Of a stretch of 64,000 nt of DNA, positions 10,384 to 18,631 are shown piece by piece. The DNA comes from CAVZVZ01 sp963778895 (GTDB lineage: Bacteria; Actinomycetota; Acidimicrobiia; Acidimicrobiales; Acidimicrobilacustridaceae): positions 1-64,000 of the forward strand of contig CAVZVZ010000005.1 in the NCBI GenBank assembly GCA_963778895.1. The letters are read 5' to 3'. The notes beneath the pieces are model-generated. The model made no database searches. It was not told the origin of the DNA and worked only from the letters and a program-made list of their open reading frames with translations. The first letter of the stretch is position 1. The number at the start of each line of letters is the position of its first letter. Made by a program: the position numbers and the translations under genes.

Positions 10384-11393
10384 TGGCGAGCGAACGCGTC
10401 ACCATCGAAGTCGACGGGCACCAGCTCGACATCAGCAACCCCGACAAGATCTACTTCCCCGAGCACGACGACACGAAGCTCGACCTCGTCGACTACTACC
10501 GCGCAGTGGAGATCCCCCTGTTGCGGGCGGTGGGCGGTCGCCCCACGTTGATGCAGCGGTTCCCGAACGGCGTGAAGGGCAATTCGTTCTTCCAGAAGCG
10601 CGTGCCCGACAACATTCCCGACTGGCTGCAGACCACCATCGTGTCGACCCCGAACGGCACCACGTCACGCGCGCTCGTGTTGGCCGATTTGGCCCATGTG
10701 CTCTGGGCGGTGAACCTGGGTTGTCTGGGGTTCCACACCTGGCCCTGCCTCGCCGCCGACCCGGCGCATACCGACGAACTGCGGGTCGACCTCGATCCTC
10801 CCAGTGGCGTCGGGTTCGACGCGATACGTGAGGCGTCCTACGAAGTGCGGGCGCTGTTCGACGAGGTCGGTATCGCGAGCTTCCCGAAGACCACGGGGTC
10901 CAAGGGCGTGCACGTGTACGTACGACTCGAACCGCGATGGGATTCCTACGACGTTCGGGCCGCCACGATCGCCCTGGCGCGCGAGCTCGAGCGCCGACGA
11001 CCCGACCTCCTCACGGCCGCGTGGTGGAAAGAGGAACGGGGTCGCCGCGTGTTCATCGACTTCAACCAGAACGCGCCACACAAGACGGTGTTCGCGCCCT
11101 GGTCAGTGCGTTCGCGCGTCGGAGCTCAGGTCTCGACCCCGCTGACGTGGGACGAGGTGGCCACGGTCATGCCGGACGAACTCACATTGGCGACGGTTCC
11201 TGGGCGGGTGGCCGCCTATGGCGACGCGTGGTCCACGATGAACGACGATCCGCAATCGATCGAGGTCCTGCTGGAGTGGTTTGCGCGCGACCTCGCGGAT
11301 GGCCTGATGGATGCACCCTGGCCGCCCGTCTACCCCAAGCAGCCGAACGAACCACCACGGGTCGCGCCGAGCCGCGCCAAGAAGTCTGATTAG
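10383..11393 (+). CDS. LigD polymerase-domain protein (archaeo-eukaryotic primase-like)
   Basis: Intact, 336 residues. This is the stand-alone polymerase/primase domain of LigD-type non-homologous end-joining enzymes: an N-terminal NPDKIYFPEH, FFQKRVPDNIPDW, HVLWAVNLGCLGFHTWP, then the catalytic DELRVDLDPPSG (D-x-D metal ligands), TTGSKGVHVYV and FIDFNQNAPHKTVFAPWSVR. The ligase and phosphoesterase domains are absent, and no Ku gene is in the window. Such single-domain proteins in actinobacteria fill or extend DNA ends with NTPs or dNTPs. It is coupled to the upstream hydrolase by a 1-nt overlap and converges on the next gene with 3 bp between stops. Confidence 0.9.
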   Translation: MASERVTIEVDGHQLDISNPDKIYFPEHDDTKLDLVDYYRAVEIPLLRAVGGRPTLMQRFPNGVKGNSFFQKRVPDNIPDWLQTTIVSTPNGTTSRALVLADLAHVLWAVNLGCLGFHTWPCLAADPAHTDELRVDLDPPSGVGFDAIREASYEVRALFDEVGIASFPKTTGSKGVHVYVRLEPRWDSYDVRAATIALARELERRRPDLLTAAWWKEERGRRVFIDFNQNAPHKTVFAPWSVRSRVGAQVSTPLTWDEVATVMPDELTLATVPGRVAAYGDAWSTMNDDPQSIEVLLEWFARDLADGLMDAPWPPVYPKQPNEPPRVAPSRAKKSD

Positions 11394-11396
11394 CCG

Positions 11397-11783
11397 CTAG
11401 CCGGCCGCGGCGAGCTCGGCCCAGACCACTTTGCCGGTGCCCGAGCGATGCGATCCCCAGTCGCTCGCGAGGCCGTCGATGATCAAGAGCCCGCGGCCGC
11501 CGGCGATGGTCGCCGCCGGGTGGCGTAACTGCGGTAGGCCGTCGCCGTCATCGGCGACCTCGACACGGATCGACGGACCGTTGCGAGTCAACGTGATCGT
11601 CACGACGGAGTCGGCGTGCCGGACCGCGTTCGATACCAATTCGGAGGTCACGAGCACCAACGACTCCGAAACCGCATCGACGTTTTCGTGACGGGCGAAC
11701 GCCGCGGCGAGCCGTCGGGCGCGTCGTACACCGATCGGATCGACGGCGAGATCGAGACACCACGGCGACTCGACGTTCTGCAC
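11397..11783 (-). CDS. anti-sigma-factor-like ATP-binding protein (GHKL, RsbW type)
   Basis: Intact, 128 residues with a GTG start. It is a single histidine-kinase-type ATPase domain: the N box is LVTSELVSNAVRHA, the G1 box VEVADDGDGLPQ and the G2 region GGRGLLIIDGLAS. Proteins of this size and pattern in actinobacteria act as anti-sigma switches or as free regulatory ATPases; no cognate sigma factor or anti-anti-sigma protein lies nearby. A short gene (11859-12101) is 75 bp upstream on the same strand and may be cotranscribed. Confidence 0.85.
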   Translation of the reverse strand: MQNVESPWCLDLAVDPIGVRRARRLAAAFARHENVDAVSESLVLVTSELVSNAVRHADSVVTITLTRNGPSIRVEVADDGDGLPQLRHPAATIAGGRGLLIIDGLASDWGSHRSGTGKVVWAELAAAG

Positions 11784-11858
11784 AGCGTGTATCTCACCCG
11801 TGAGGTCGGATTCGATACACGATTGCAGCAGGTTTGCGATGCGCGTAACCGAAGTGCG

Positions 11859-12101
11859 CTACACGAGCTCGAACAACAAGCCCTGCGCGTCTGCCCACAC
11901 CGGCTCGGGCTCGGCCTCGATCGTGGGGGCCGCAGCCGGTGCTGGCGCCGCAGTCCGCCCCGAGAACAGAAGAGTCGTGAGGGACTCATCCACCGCGATG
12001 GGGCGCAGCTCCGCGTCGGGGTCGACCTGCGCCCGGGGCGTGGAGCTGTCGATCTGGTGGTTGTCCCAGTCCCAGTCCCATGTCGCTTCCGCTGTTTTCA
12101 C
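11859..12101 (-). CDS. small hypothetical protein with WDWDWDN motif
   Basis: 80 residues with a GTG start, not recognised. It starts MKTAEATWDWDWDNHQIDSS, has an Ala/Pro-rich middle (TAAPAPAAAPTIEAEPEPVW) and ends in a hydrophobic AQGLLFELV. Codon third positions are GC-rich, as expected for a real gene. The net charge is strongly acidic and no membrane segment is seen, so it may be a partner for the ATPase encoded just downstream. Confidence 0.55.
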   Translation of the reverse strand: MKTAEATWDWDWDNHQIDSSTPRAQVDPDAELRPIAVDESLTTLLFSGRTAAPAPAAAPTIEAEPEPVWADAQGLLFELV

Positions 12102-12303
12102 GACCTGCGCCTCACTTCCCGCTGCCCTGGTCGGGCGGGTTCCCCGTCAACATCGGCGGGTCGGGCGGCCGACTCAACCCCGTTTCCGGGTGAAAACCGT
12201 CTCAATGGGCCATTCGGCCTAGACCGTGTGCGGGGGTGGGGCGCTCGGAGCGGCGAAACCGCTCGGTGAGGCGGAGAATCGGCCGAGCAGGCATGATGAC
12301 GCC

Positions 12304-12699
12304 GTGACTACCTCGATTCCGCTCGTCGACTACCTCTCGCTCGGGAACGAGCCCCACCTGATCGCCCACGAGTGCACCAATTGTGGGGCGCGCTACTTCG
12401 ACCGCCGCAACGCCTGCGCTTCGTGCAGCGGCACCTCGTTCAGCGCCCACGCCGTGTCCACGACCGGCGAGGTACGCGCCTTCACGATCGTGTCCTTCGC
12501 CGCACCAGGCGTCCCCGTGCCGTTCGTCGCCGCAGTGATCGACTGCGACGGAACGAGCGTGCGGGCGAACCTGATCAACGTCGAGCCCGACGCGGATCAC
12601 GTCCACACAGGTATGAAGGTGCGGCTCGCGACCTACTCGCTCGGACCGGACGACAACGGCGTCGAAGCCATCGGCTTCGGCTTCGAACCGATCGCCTGA
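12304..12699 (+). CDS. Zn-ribbon/OB-fold DUF35 protein, acyl-CoA-associated
   Basis: Intact, 131 residues with a GTG start (VTTSIPLVDYL). An N-terminal rubredoxin-like zinc ribbon (CTNCGARYFDRRNACASC) is followed by an OB-fold (TGEVRAFTIVSFAAPGVPVP ... VRANLINVEPD). DUF35 proteins bind acyl-CoA thioesters and work as partners of thiolase-like enzymes, such as aldolases of steroid side-chain degradation. The thiolase-like gene 49 bp downstream fits that partnership. Confidence 0.88.
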   Translation: MTTSIPLVDYLSLGNEPHLIAHECTNCGARYFDRRNACASCSGTSFSAHAVSTTGEVRAFTIVSFAAPGVPVPFVAAVIDCDGTSVRANLINVEPDADHVHTGMKVRLATYSLGPDDNGVEAIGFGFEPIA

Positions 12700-12748
12700 C
12701 TCGTCGACCACCCGAACCACGATCACTGATACGGAGAAGGGACCCGTC

Positions 12749-13954
12749 ATGGCCAGCGACGACATTTGGATCCTTGGCATCTCGATGACCAAGTTCGGCA
12801 AGCATCCCGACAAGGACACGGTCGATCTGGCGACCGAGGCCGCACTCGCCGCGCTCTACGACGGTGGGGTTTCGATGAGCCAGATGGGGGTGCTCGCCGC
12901 CGGCAACCTCATGGGCGGCGCGTTGCCCATCGGGCAGATGGTGCAGAAGCAGATCGGCCAGTCCGGCATCCCCGTCTACAACGTGGCCAACGCCTGTGCG
13001 ACCGGCGCCACCGCGTTGCGCACCGTGGTGATGTCGCTGAAGGCCGGCGAGTGCGACATGGGGCTCGCCGTCGGCGTGGAGAAGCTTGCCGGCGCCGGTC
13101 TGCTCGCGGGCGCGTCTCGCAAGAGCGACGAGAACGTCTGGGAGCCGAACGGCCGCTACGGAGCGATCGCTTCGACCGACGGTCGCATCGGCACCGAGAC
13201 GATGCCCGGCGTCTTCGCCCAGATCGGCATGGAGTACGGCCACAAGTACGGCGGAACGAGCTTCGAGCTGTTCGCGCGGATCTCCGAGAAGAACCACGCG
13301 CATTCCACGCTGAATCCGTTCGCCGCCTACCAGAAGCAGATGAGCCTCGAACAGATCATGGGCGATCTCATGATCGCGTACCCCAACACGCGGCCCATGT
13401 GCTCGGCGAACTGCGACGGGGCGGCGGCTGCGGTGCTCATCACGGGTGAGGCATTGGGCCGACTGTCCCGTGAGCAGCAGCAGCGCGCCGTGAAGGTCTC
13501 GGCCTCCGTCCTCACCACAGACCCGTGGGAGGAAGCGTGCCAGGTGCTTCCGAACGTCAACACGCTCACGCGGAACGCTGCGACCCAGGCGTACGAACAG
13601 GCCGGCGTCGGGCCCGAAGACCTCGATCTCGTCGAGCTGCACGACTGCTTCGCCACGGCCGAGCTCGTGCACTACGACAACCTCATGTTGTGCCCCGAAG
13701 GAGGTGCGGTCGACTTCTTCGAGTCAGGCGCACCGTTCCGCGACGGCAGCAAGCCGGTCAACGTGTCCGGCGGCTTGCAATCGAAGGGACATCCGATCGC
13801 GGCGACCGGCATCGCGAACGTGTGGGAGGTCGCCACGCACCTTCGCGGCGAAGCCGGTGATCGTCAGATCGAGGGTGCCCGAGTCGGACTCGCGCATGTC
13901 ATCGGACTCGGCTCGGCGTGCGGCGTTCACATCCTCGAGAAGGCCGCGGCCTGA
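12749..13954 (+). CDS. thiolase-like acyl-CoA acetyltransferase / lipid-transfer protein
   Basis: Intact, 401 residues with a gagaaggg ribosome site. Conserved thiolase elements are NACATGATALR (active-site Cys), VGVEKLAG, HDCFATAELVHYDN and GGLQSKGHPIAATG. The lineage with HDCF and an adjacent DUF35 gene includes the SCP-x/Ltp2-type proteins that cleave or carry acyl-CoA chains of sterols. The exact reaction (thiolysis or retro-aldol) cannot be settled from sequence alone. It forms a two-gene operon with the DUF35 gene. Confidence 0.88.
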   Translation: MASDDIWILGISMTKFGKHPDKDTVDLATEAALAALYDGGVSMSQMGVLAAGNLMGGALPIGQMVQKQIGQSGIPVYNVANACATGATALRTVVMSLKAGECDMGLAVGVEKLAGAGLLAGASRKSDENVWEPNGRYGAIASTDGRIGTETMPGVFAQIGMEYGHKYGGTSFELFARISEKNHAHSTLNPFAAYQKQMSLEQIMGDLMIAYPNTRPMCSANCDGAAAAVLITGEALGRLSREQQQRAVKVSASVLTTDPWEEACQVLPNVNTLTRNAATQAYEQAGVGPEDLDLVELHDCFATAELVHYDNLMLCPEGGAVDFFESGAPFRDGSKPVNVSGGLQSKGHPIAATGIANVWEVATHLRGEAGDRQIEGARVGLAHVIGLGSACGVHILEKAAA

Positions 13955-13959
13955 CACAA

Positions 13960-13975
13960 GGGTTGCCGGCAACCC
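13960..13975 (+). terminator. perfect palindromic hairpin after the thiolase gene
   Basis: GGGTTGCCGGCAACCC begins 5 nt after the thiolase stop codon. As RNA it folds into a 6-bp stem with a CCGG loop. No U-tract follows, as is common in high-GC actinobacteria. Confidence 0.5.
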
Positions 13976-14073
13976 AAACGGGTCAACGGGTTCTCGCGTC
14001 CACCCTCACCGGGTACATCTACTGCCCGAGTGGGAGCGACGCTCTCGCCTGACTTGGAGGATGTGAGGGTCAT

Positions 14074-14229
14074 ATGACCATCGGAGCTGCACTCGTCGTA
14101 ATTCTGGCCGGCGTGCTCATCGCGGCGTTCTTGAACTCCACCATTGGTTTGATCGTCGCCGTCATCGGTGTCGTGGGTTTGATCCTCGGCCTGTTCTCCG
14201 TCTCGCGGAGCCGCAGCGCTCGCCTCTGA
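14074..14229 (+). CDS. 51-residue two-helix membrane protein
   Basis: MTIGAALVVILAGVLIAAFL, then a short polar turn, a second hydrophobic helix (IGLIVAVIGVVGLILGLFSV) and a basic tail (SRSRSARL). A gagg-type ribosome site lies about 9 nt before the ATG. Small two-helix proteins of this type (DUF6458-like in layout) are common in actinobacteria and have no known role. It converges on the CarH-like regulator gene, whose stop is 11 bp away. Confidence 0.65.
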   Translation: MTIGAALVVILAGVLIAAFLNSTIGLIVAVIGVVGLILGLFSVSRSRSARL

Positions 14230-14240
14230 TTCCCCGCCGA

Positions 14241-15090
14241 TCAAGCGACGGTCGACCCGTCACCGCTGCCGTTCAACTTCTCGAGCACGGAAACCGCTCG
14301 GATAGCGTCCGGCGCCCACGCATCGGCGCCGGCGCTCCGAGCCGTCGGCCCATCCGTCACCGCTGGACCACCGAGGAGCACGGGCACGCCGGGAAGCTCG
14401 GCATGGAGCGCGGCGATGACGCGCTCCGCTTCCACAACACTCGCGGCGGTCGACGCGCTCAGCCCGATGGCGATCAGGTCGTCGCTCCCCGAGGCGGCCG
14501 ACAGGAATGACTCGAGCGGCGTCGACCCGCCCGAGGTCGATGACCTCGTAGCGCTCGCCGCGAAGAACGTCGGCGAGCATCGCGGCCGGCAGAGCATGCG
14601 AGTCACCCGGAGCGGCGCCGATCACCACGGTGCCTCGATGCCGGCCGCGACGCGTGAACCTCGGCCCCATGCGGCCGATGACCCGCGTGGCGACGGCCGC
14701 AGCGCGGTGCTCCTCCTCGACCGTGAGCCAACCGTCGGCCCAGCCGTCTCCGACCTCGTGCAGCGCCGGACCGAGCACGCGGACGTAGAGCTCCGGTGGC
14801 TCCGCTCCCCCGACCAACGCTCGCTCGAGGACCTGCCACGCCCCGGCTTCGTCGCCCTTGACGAGCCGATCACGCAATCGGTGCGCATGCTGCGACCACC
14901 GTGGCCGCCCGCGGGCCGCCCGAGGCCCGGGCGTGGGCCGGCTGAAGTCGTCGAGATCCTCACGGCGCACCCGCCACTCGCCGCGTTCGCGCCGAGCCGC
15001 CAACTGCCCGGTGCGCACGTACCGGTAGGCGGTCATGTAGTGGACGCCGAGACGCTCGGCCACGTCGTGCAATGACAGCTCGCTCGTCAC
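14241..15090 (-). CDS. carH: CarH/LitR-like B12-dependent light-sensing regulator, one frame break
   Basis: About 280 residues. The N-terminus is a MerR/excisionase-type helix-turn-helix (LHDVAERLGVHYMTAYRYV). The C-terminal part is a cobalamin-binding module: W117-x9-E127-H128 in DGWADGWLTVEEEH is exactly the Wx9EH motif that contacts adenosylcobalamin in CarH, and H165 in PGDSHALP is placed like the lower axial histidine. The frame changes near 14560; the remainder (DDLIAIGLSASTAASV ... VPVLLGGPAVTDG) completes the Rossmann-like domain. CarH tetramers repress carotenoid genes in the dark and fall apart in light. The gene is divergent from crtYc. Assignment is firm for the family and inferred for the regulon. 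Confidence 0.85.
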
Positions 15091-15137
15091 GACTCTCGAC
15101 CATCCCGAACGATCCCTTTCTCGAGGAGTTCAATTCT

Positions 15138-15149
15138 TTTAGCGCTAAA
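15138..15149. promoter_or_regulatory. predicted CarH operator, TTTAGCGCTAAA
   Basis: A perfect 12-bp palindrome between the divergent carH-like and crtYc genes. It overlaps a -10-like TAAAGT reading towards crtYc. A 10/12 match lies at 19762-19773 before the other crt operon and idi. No third copy was noticed elsewhere in the window. Confidence 0.6.
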
Positions 15150-15182
15150 GTATGCCCGTTCGGTCCGGCCAATGGAGGAACC

Positions 15183-15506
15183 ATCGACCGCTTCCAGTAC
15201 CTGCTGCTGATGGCCGGGTGCCTCGCCATCACGCTGCCGCTCGAGCTCCTGGGCGCACGGGTGTACCGACGCCCGAAGCGCTTGTTGCTCGCCCTGGCCG
15301 CGCCGATCGCCTTCTTCGTTCTGTGGGACGCGATCGCCATCGCTCGGGGCAACTGGTGGTTCGACGCGGCGTACGTGACGGGCTGGCGAATCCCCGGCGA
15401 CATCCCGATCGAGGAGCTCACGTTCTTCGTCGTCATCCCGATCTGCACACTGCTCACGTTCGAGACCGTCCGTCGGGTGCTGCCAAGGGTGCGAGGCCAT
15501 GCCTGA
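15183..15506 (+). CDS. crtYc: lycopene cyclase subunit CrtYc
   Basis: About 107 residues and three membrane helices. Conserved elements are LGARVYRRPKRLLLAL, WDAIAIARGNWWF and IPGDIPIEELTFF (the acidic I-P-I-E-E motif near the active site). With CrtYd it forms the heterodimeric actinobacterial cyclase that closes lycopene ends into beta-rings. The start is uncertain: ggagg precedes ATC (15183), giving IDRFQYLLLM. An ATG would be expected there, and the next in-frame ATG (15210) would cut conserved residues. The 3' end overlaps crtYd by 8 nt. Confidence 0.85.
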   Translation: MDRFQYLLLMAGCLAITLPLELLGARVYRRPKRLLLALAAPIAFFVLWDAIAIARGNWWFDAAYVTGWRIPGDIPIEELTFFVVIPICTLLTFETVRRVLPRVRGHA

Positions 15507-15852
15507 GTACACCGTGGCGGCCGTGATCGCGGTGGCGATCACGATCGGATTGGAACGTTTCGTGCTGCGCACCGGACTGCTCCGGACGTCGACGTACTGG
15601 GTGACGATGCTCATCGTGTTCGGCTTCCAGTGCCTCGTGGATGGGTGGCTGACGAAACTGGACCGACCCATCGTGCGATATGCGCCCGGCGCCATCTCGG
15701 GCATCCGGTTCCCGTGGGACGTCCCGATCGAGGACTTCCTGTTCGGCTTCGCGTTGCTGACCTCGGTCCTCCTTCTCTGGGAGTGGGCCGCCAGCCGCGA
15801 AACAGTCCACGCAGATCGCACCGAACCCGCACGCGAACGAGCCTCGCGGTGA
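15499..15852 (+). CDS. crtYd: lycopene cyclase subunit CrtYd
   Basis: Intact, 117 residues, with three membrane helices. The hallmark is IRFPWDVPIEDFLFGFALL, preceded by FQCLVDGWLTK. It pairs with CrtYc. It overlaps the end of crtYc, and the downstream hydroxylase begins at a GTG inside its stop region (GTGA), so the three genes form one translationally coupled unit. The last 20 residues are polar and variable. Confidence 0.9.
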   Translation: MPEYTVAAVIAVAITIGLERFVLRTGLLRTSTYWVTMLIVFGFQCLVDGWLTKLDRPIVRYAPGAISGIRFPWDVPIEDFLFGFALLTSVLLLWEWAASRETVHADRTEPARERASR

Positions 15853-16383
15853 CTGCGGTGCTCGTCGGGCTGGCGGCGGCCATCGCGATGGAGCCGATCG
15901 CGGCTCTTCTGCACCGGCTGGTCATGCACGGGCGCGGGTGGGTATGGCACCGTGATCATCACGCACCGCCTCGCGGAAGGTTCGAGGCCAACGACCTGTT
16001 CCCGGTCGTGTTCGCCGCCATCACCATCGCCGTGATGGCTGTCGGGGCATCGATCGACGCGCTGCGACCGCTTCTCTGGATCGGCGCCGGAGTCTCCGCC
16101 TATGGCGCGGCCTATCTCCTCGTGCACGACATCGCCATCCACGGGCGCATCGGACCACCCACTCGACCGCGTCGGCTACCTGCGCCACGTGCGACGCGCT
16201 CATCGGGTCCATCACCTGTTCGGCCGCGAACCCTACGGATTCCTCTTCCCGGTTGTGCCCACCGAGCTCCGGGCGCGAGCGGACCAACGTGATCGCGACG
16301 GCGACGGGCGGGCGAACGACAGGGCGACGGTCGAGAGCTTGCGCGCCGTCGGCACCCGGGCCCGTCGGGTGAAGACGTCGTAG
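15849..16383 (+). CDS. crtZ: beta-carotene hydroxylase CrtZ, one frame break
   Basis: About 178 residues, fatty-acid-hydroxylase superfamily. Histidine boxes are HRLVMHGRGWVWHRDHH, VHDIAIHGR and RRAHRVHHLFGREPYGF, which bind the di-iron centre. Four hydrophobic stretches fit a small membrane di-iron enzyme. It hydroxylates beta-rings (zeaxanthin route). The frame changes near 16150, where one extra G in ATCGGACC would explain it. The 3' end overlaps the 3' end of crtB on the other strand by 151 bp, unusual for convergent genes. Confidence 0.85.
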
Positions 16384-17162
16384 TCGTTGGCTTCGATCAC
16401 ATCGAGAATGCTCGAATAGAGAAGCCGGGCTGAGCCGATGCTCCGGGCCGAGCGCGCCGGCAACATCGCGATCCCACGGTCGGCCGAGCGATAGAGCTCC
16501 CGAGCCCGGTCGATCTCGAATTCCATCAATGCTCGCCAAGCATCGTCGACGCGGCGGGAATGGGGCGAGGCACCGAACCGCTCGATGTCCTCCTCGGGCA
16601 GGTAGACCCGACCACGTTCCAAGTCCTCACCCACGTCGCGCAGGAAGTTGGTCAGCTGGAACGCGATCCCGAGATCGCGCGCCGGAGCAGTGGCCGCCGG
16701 ATCGAACGGTTCGAGGATGGGCAGCATCATCTCGCCGATCACGGCCGCCGAACCGTCCATGTACACGAGCAGGTCGTCGTAGCTCGGATACGAGGCGATC
16801 GGTCAGGTCCATCGTCATCGACCGCAGGAACCGCTCGTAAGCACGACGGGATCGATGTCGAAGCGGTTGGTGGTGTCGACCAAGGCGGCCAACACCGGAT
16901 GGTCCGAGCGGCCCCGATCGAGGTCGACGAAGAGGCGACGACCCAACTCGCGCAAGGCGTCAGCCCGCACCGCGGCTGGCGCGGCGCCGAGGTCGTCGAC
17001 GATGTCGTCGGCGTAGCGACAGAACGCGTACAGCGCGTAGACGTGGGGGCGACGGTCGGCCGCCAGCAGGCGGGTCGACCAGTAGTACGTGGTGCCGTGT
17101 TCGCGCGTGAGCTGTTCACAGCGGCGGTACGAACCCGCCAGCGCGTCGGTCGATCGGTTCAC
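16233..17162 (-). CDS. crtB: phytoene synthase, frame-broken
   Basis: About 310 residues. The first Asp-rich motif is in FCRYADDIVDDLG and the second in FLRDVGEDLERGRVYLPEED; DDLLVYMDGSAAVIGE lies between them. It condenses two GGPP into phytoene. Frame breaks lie near 16840 and 16800, where the residues read FLRSMTMDLT once slips are allowed. The GTG start overlaps the crtI stop by 3 nt, so it is the last gene of the GGPP synthase-crtI-crtB operon. Confidence 0.9.
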
Positions 17163-18631
17163 GACATCTCCTCTACGCGGGCCGCGGCGAGCCGGCCCGA
17201 CAACAGAACCATGGGGATGCCAACTCCAGGCACCGTGCCGGCGCCGGCGAACACCAGGCCCGGCGCTCGTCGATCGACGTTGGCCGGCCGGAACGGACCG
17301 GTCTGCGTGAATCGATGCGAAAGCGAGAACGGCGTACCGCGTTCGAGACCCTGCCGCTGCCAGTCGTGCGGATCCACGAACATCTCGGCTTCAGCGTTCG
17401 TCGGATAGCCCTGGGAATTGAGCCGGCGAAGGAGTCGGTCGCGCACTGATTCGCGTTCACGGTCCCAGTCCAGCGATCCGTCCAGATTGGGAACGGGTTC
17501 GAGCGCATAGAGGACGTGACCCCCCGGCGGCGCGAGCGACGGCTCGCTGAGGGTCGGGATGCTCACGAGTGTCGACGGGTCGGGCATGAGGTGCCCGTCG
17601 AGCAGAGCGTCGAAGGCGCCGCGCCAAGTCGCACCGAAATGGATGTTGTGATGGGCGGCGTCGTCGGGCAGCGGGTCCCGGACGCCTGCGTGCCACACCA
17701 CGGCCGAGGGCGAGTACTTGCCCTTGCGGGCCACCCGGGGCGCCGCCAGCGAAGGCACCATCGTTCGATAGGCCACGGCGGGCTCGGCGTTGCACACGAC
17801 CGCGTCGGCCTCGACGAACTCTCCGGTGGCCATCCGCACACCGGTCACCCGGCCGCGCGCTCCGTCGGCGAGCACCACCTCGTCCACCGGCGCGCTCAGG
17901 TGCACCTCGGCTCCTGCCTTCTGCGCCGCGACCGCGAGGGCCTGTGACACCGCCGCCATCCCACCTTCGGGGTGGTACACCCCTTGGACGGTGTCCATGT
18001 AGGTGATCACCGCGTACAAGGCGAGGGCCTTGTGCGGCGCGAGCCCGGCGTAGAGCGACTGGAAGCTGAACAGGCGACGCAGGCGATCGTCGACGAAGAA
18101 CGAGTCGACCCGGCGGGCCAAGTTCCCGAACCCACCCAGGCGAGCGAGTCGCCACGCCGGACCGAGCGGACGGACCAGATCGCCGATCCCGTTGTAGTTG
18201 CGGTCGATGAACGGCATGCGCTCGGCGGCGTACAAGTCGGTGAGCCAGCGGCAGAAACGTTCGAACCCATGGGCGTCGTCCGCACCGCACACGGCGCGGA
18301 TCTCCTCGGCCATCTCGTCGCGCCCGGCCCGAACCCGAATCGTCGATCCGTCGGCGTACACGGCGCGGTACGCAGGGTCGAGGCGATGGAGGCTGAGGTG
18401 ATCGTCCATGTCCGCGCCGGCGGCAGCAAACGTGTCGGCAAGGATCCCGGTCATCGTCAGCACCGTCGGCCCGAGATCGAACGCGTAGCCGTCCATCTCA
18501 CGACGCGTGGCTCGTCCTCCTGCTTGGTCCGTTCGTTCGAGCACGGTCACCTCGTGGCCCCGGCCGGCCAGGTGACAGGCCGCCGACAGACCGCCGAGGC
18601 CGGCACCGATCACGATCACCCGCGCCGTCAT
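17159..18631 (-). CDS. crtI: phytoene desaturase
   Basis: Intact, 490 residues. The FAD-binding Rossmann motif is VIVIGAGLGGLSAACHLAG with VTVLERTDQAGGRA. The C-terminal flavin motif is GLVFAGAGTVPGVGIPM, and YHPEGGMAAVSQAL is conserved in bacterial CrtI. It converts phytoene to lycopene. The start was chosen at MTARVIVIG because upstream codons belong to the GGPP synthase, whose stop overlaps this start by 4 nt (ATGA). Confidence 0.93.
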   Translation of the reverse strand: MTARVIVIGAGLGGLSAACHLAGRGHEVTVLERTDQAGGRATRREMDGYAFDLGPTVLTMTGILADTFAAAGADMDDHLSLHRLDPAYRAVYADGSTIRVRAGRDEMAEEIRAVCGADDAHGFERFCRWLTDLYAAERMPFIDRNYNGIGDLVRPLGPAWRLARLGGFGNLARRVDSFFVDDRLRRLFSFQSLYAGLAPHKALALYAVITYMDTVQGVYHPEGGMAAVSQALAVAAQKAGAEVHLSAPVDEVVLADGARGRVTGVRMATGEFVEADAVVCNAEPAVAYRTMVPSLAAPRVARKGKYSPSAVVWHAGVRDPLPDDAAHHNIHFGATWRGAFDALLDGHLMPDPSTLVSIPTLSEPSLAPPGGHVLYALEPVPNLDGSLDWDRERESVRDRLLRRLNSQGYPTNAEAEMFVDPHDWQRQGLERGTPFSLSHRFTQTGPFRPANVDRRAPGLVFAGAGTVPGVGIPMVLLSGRLAAARVEEMS

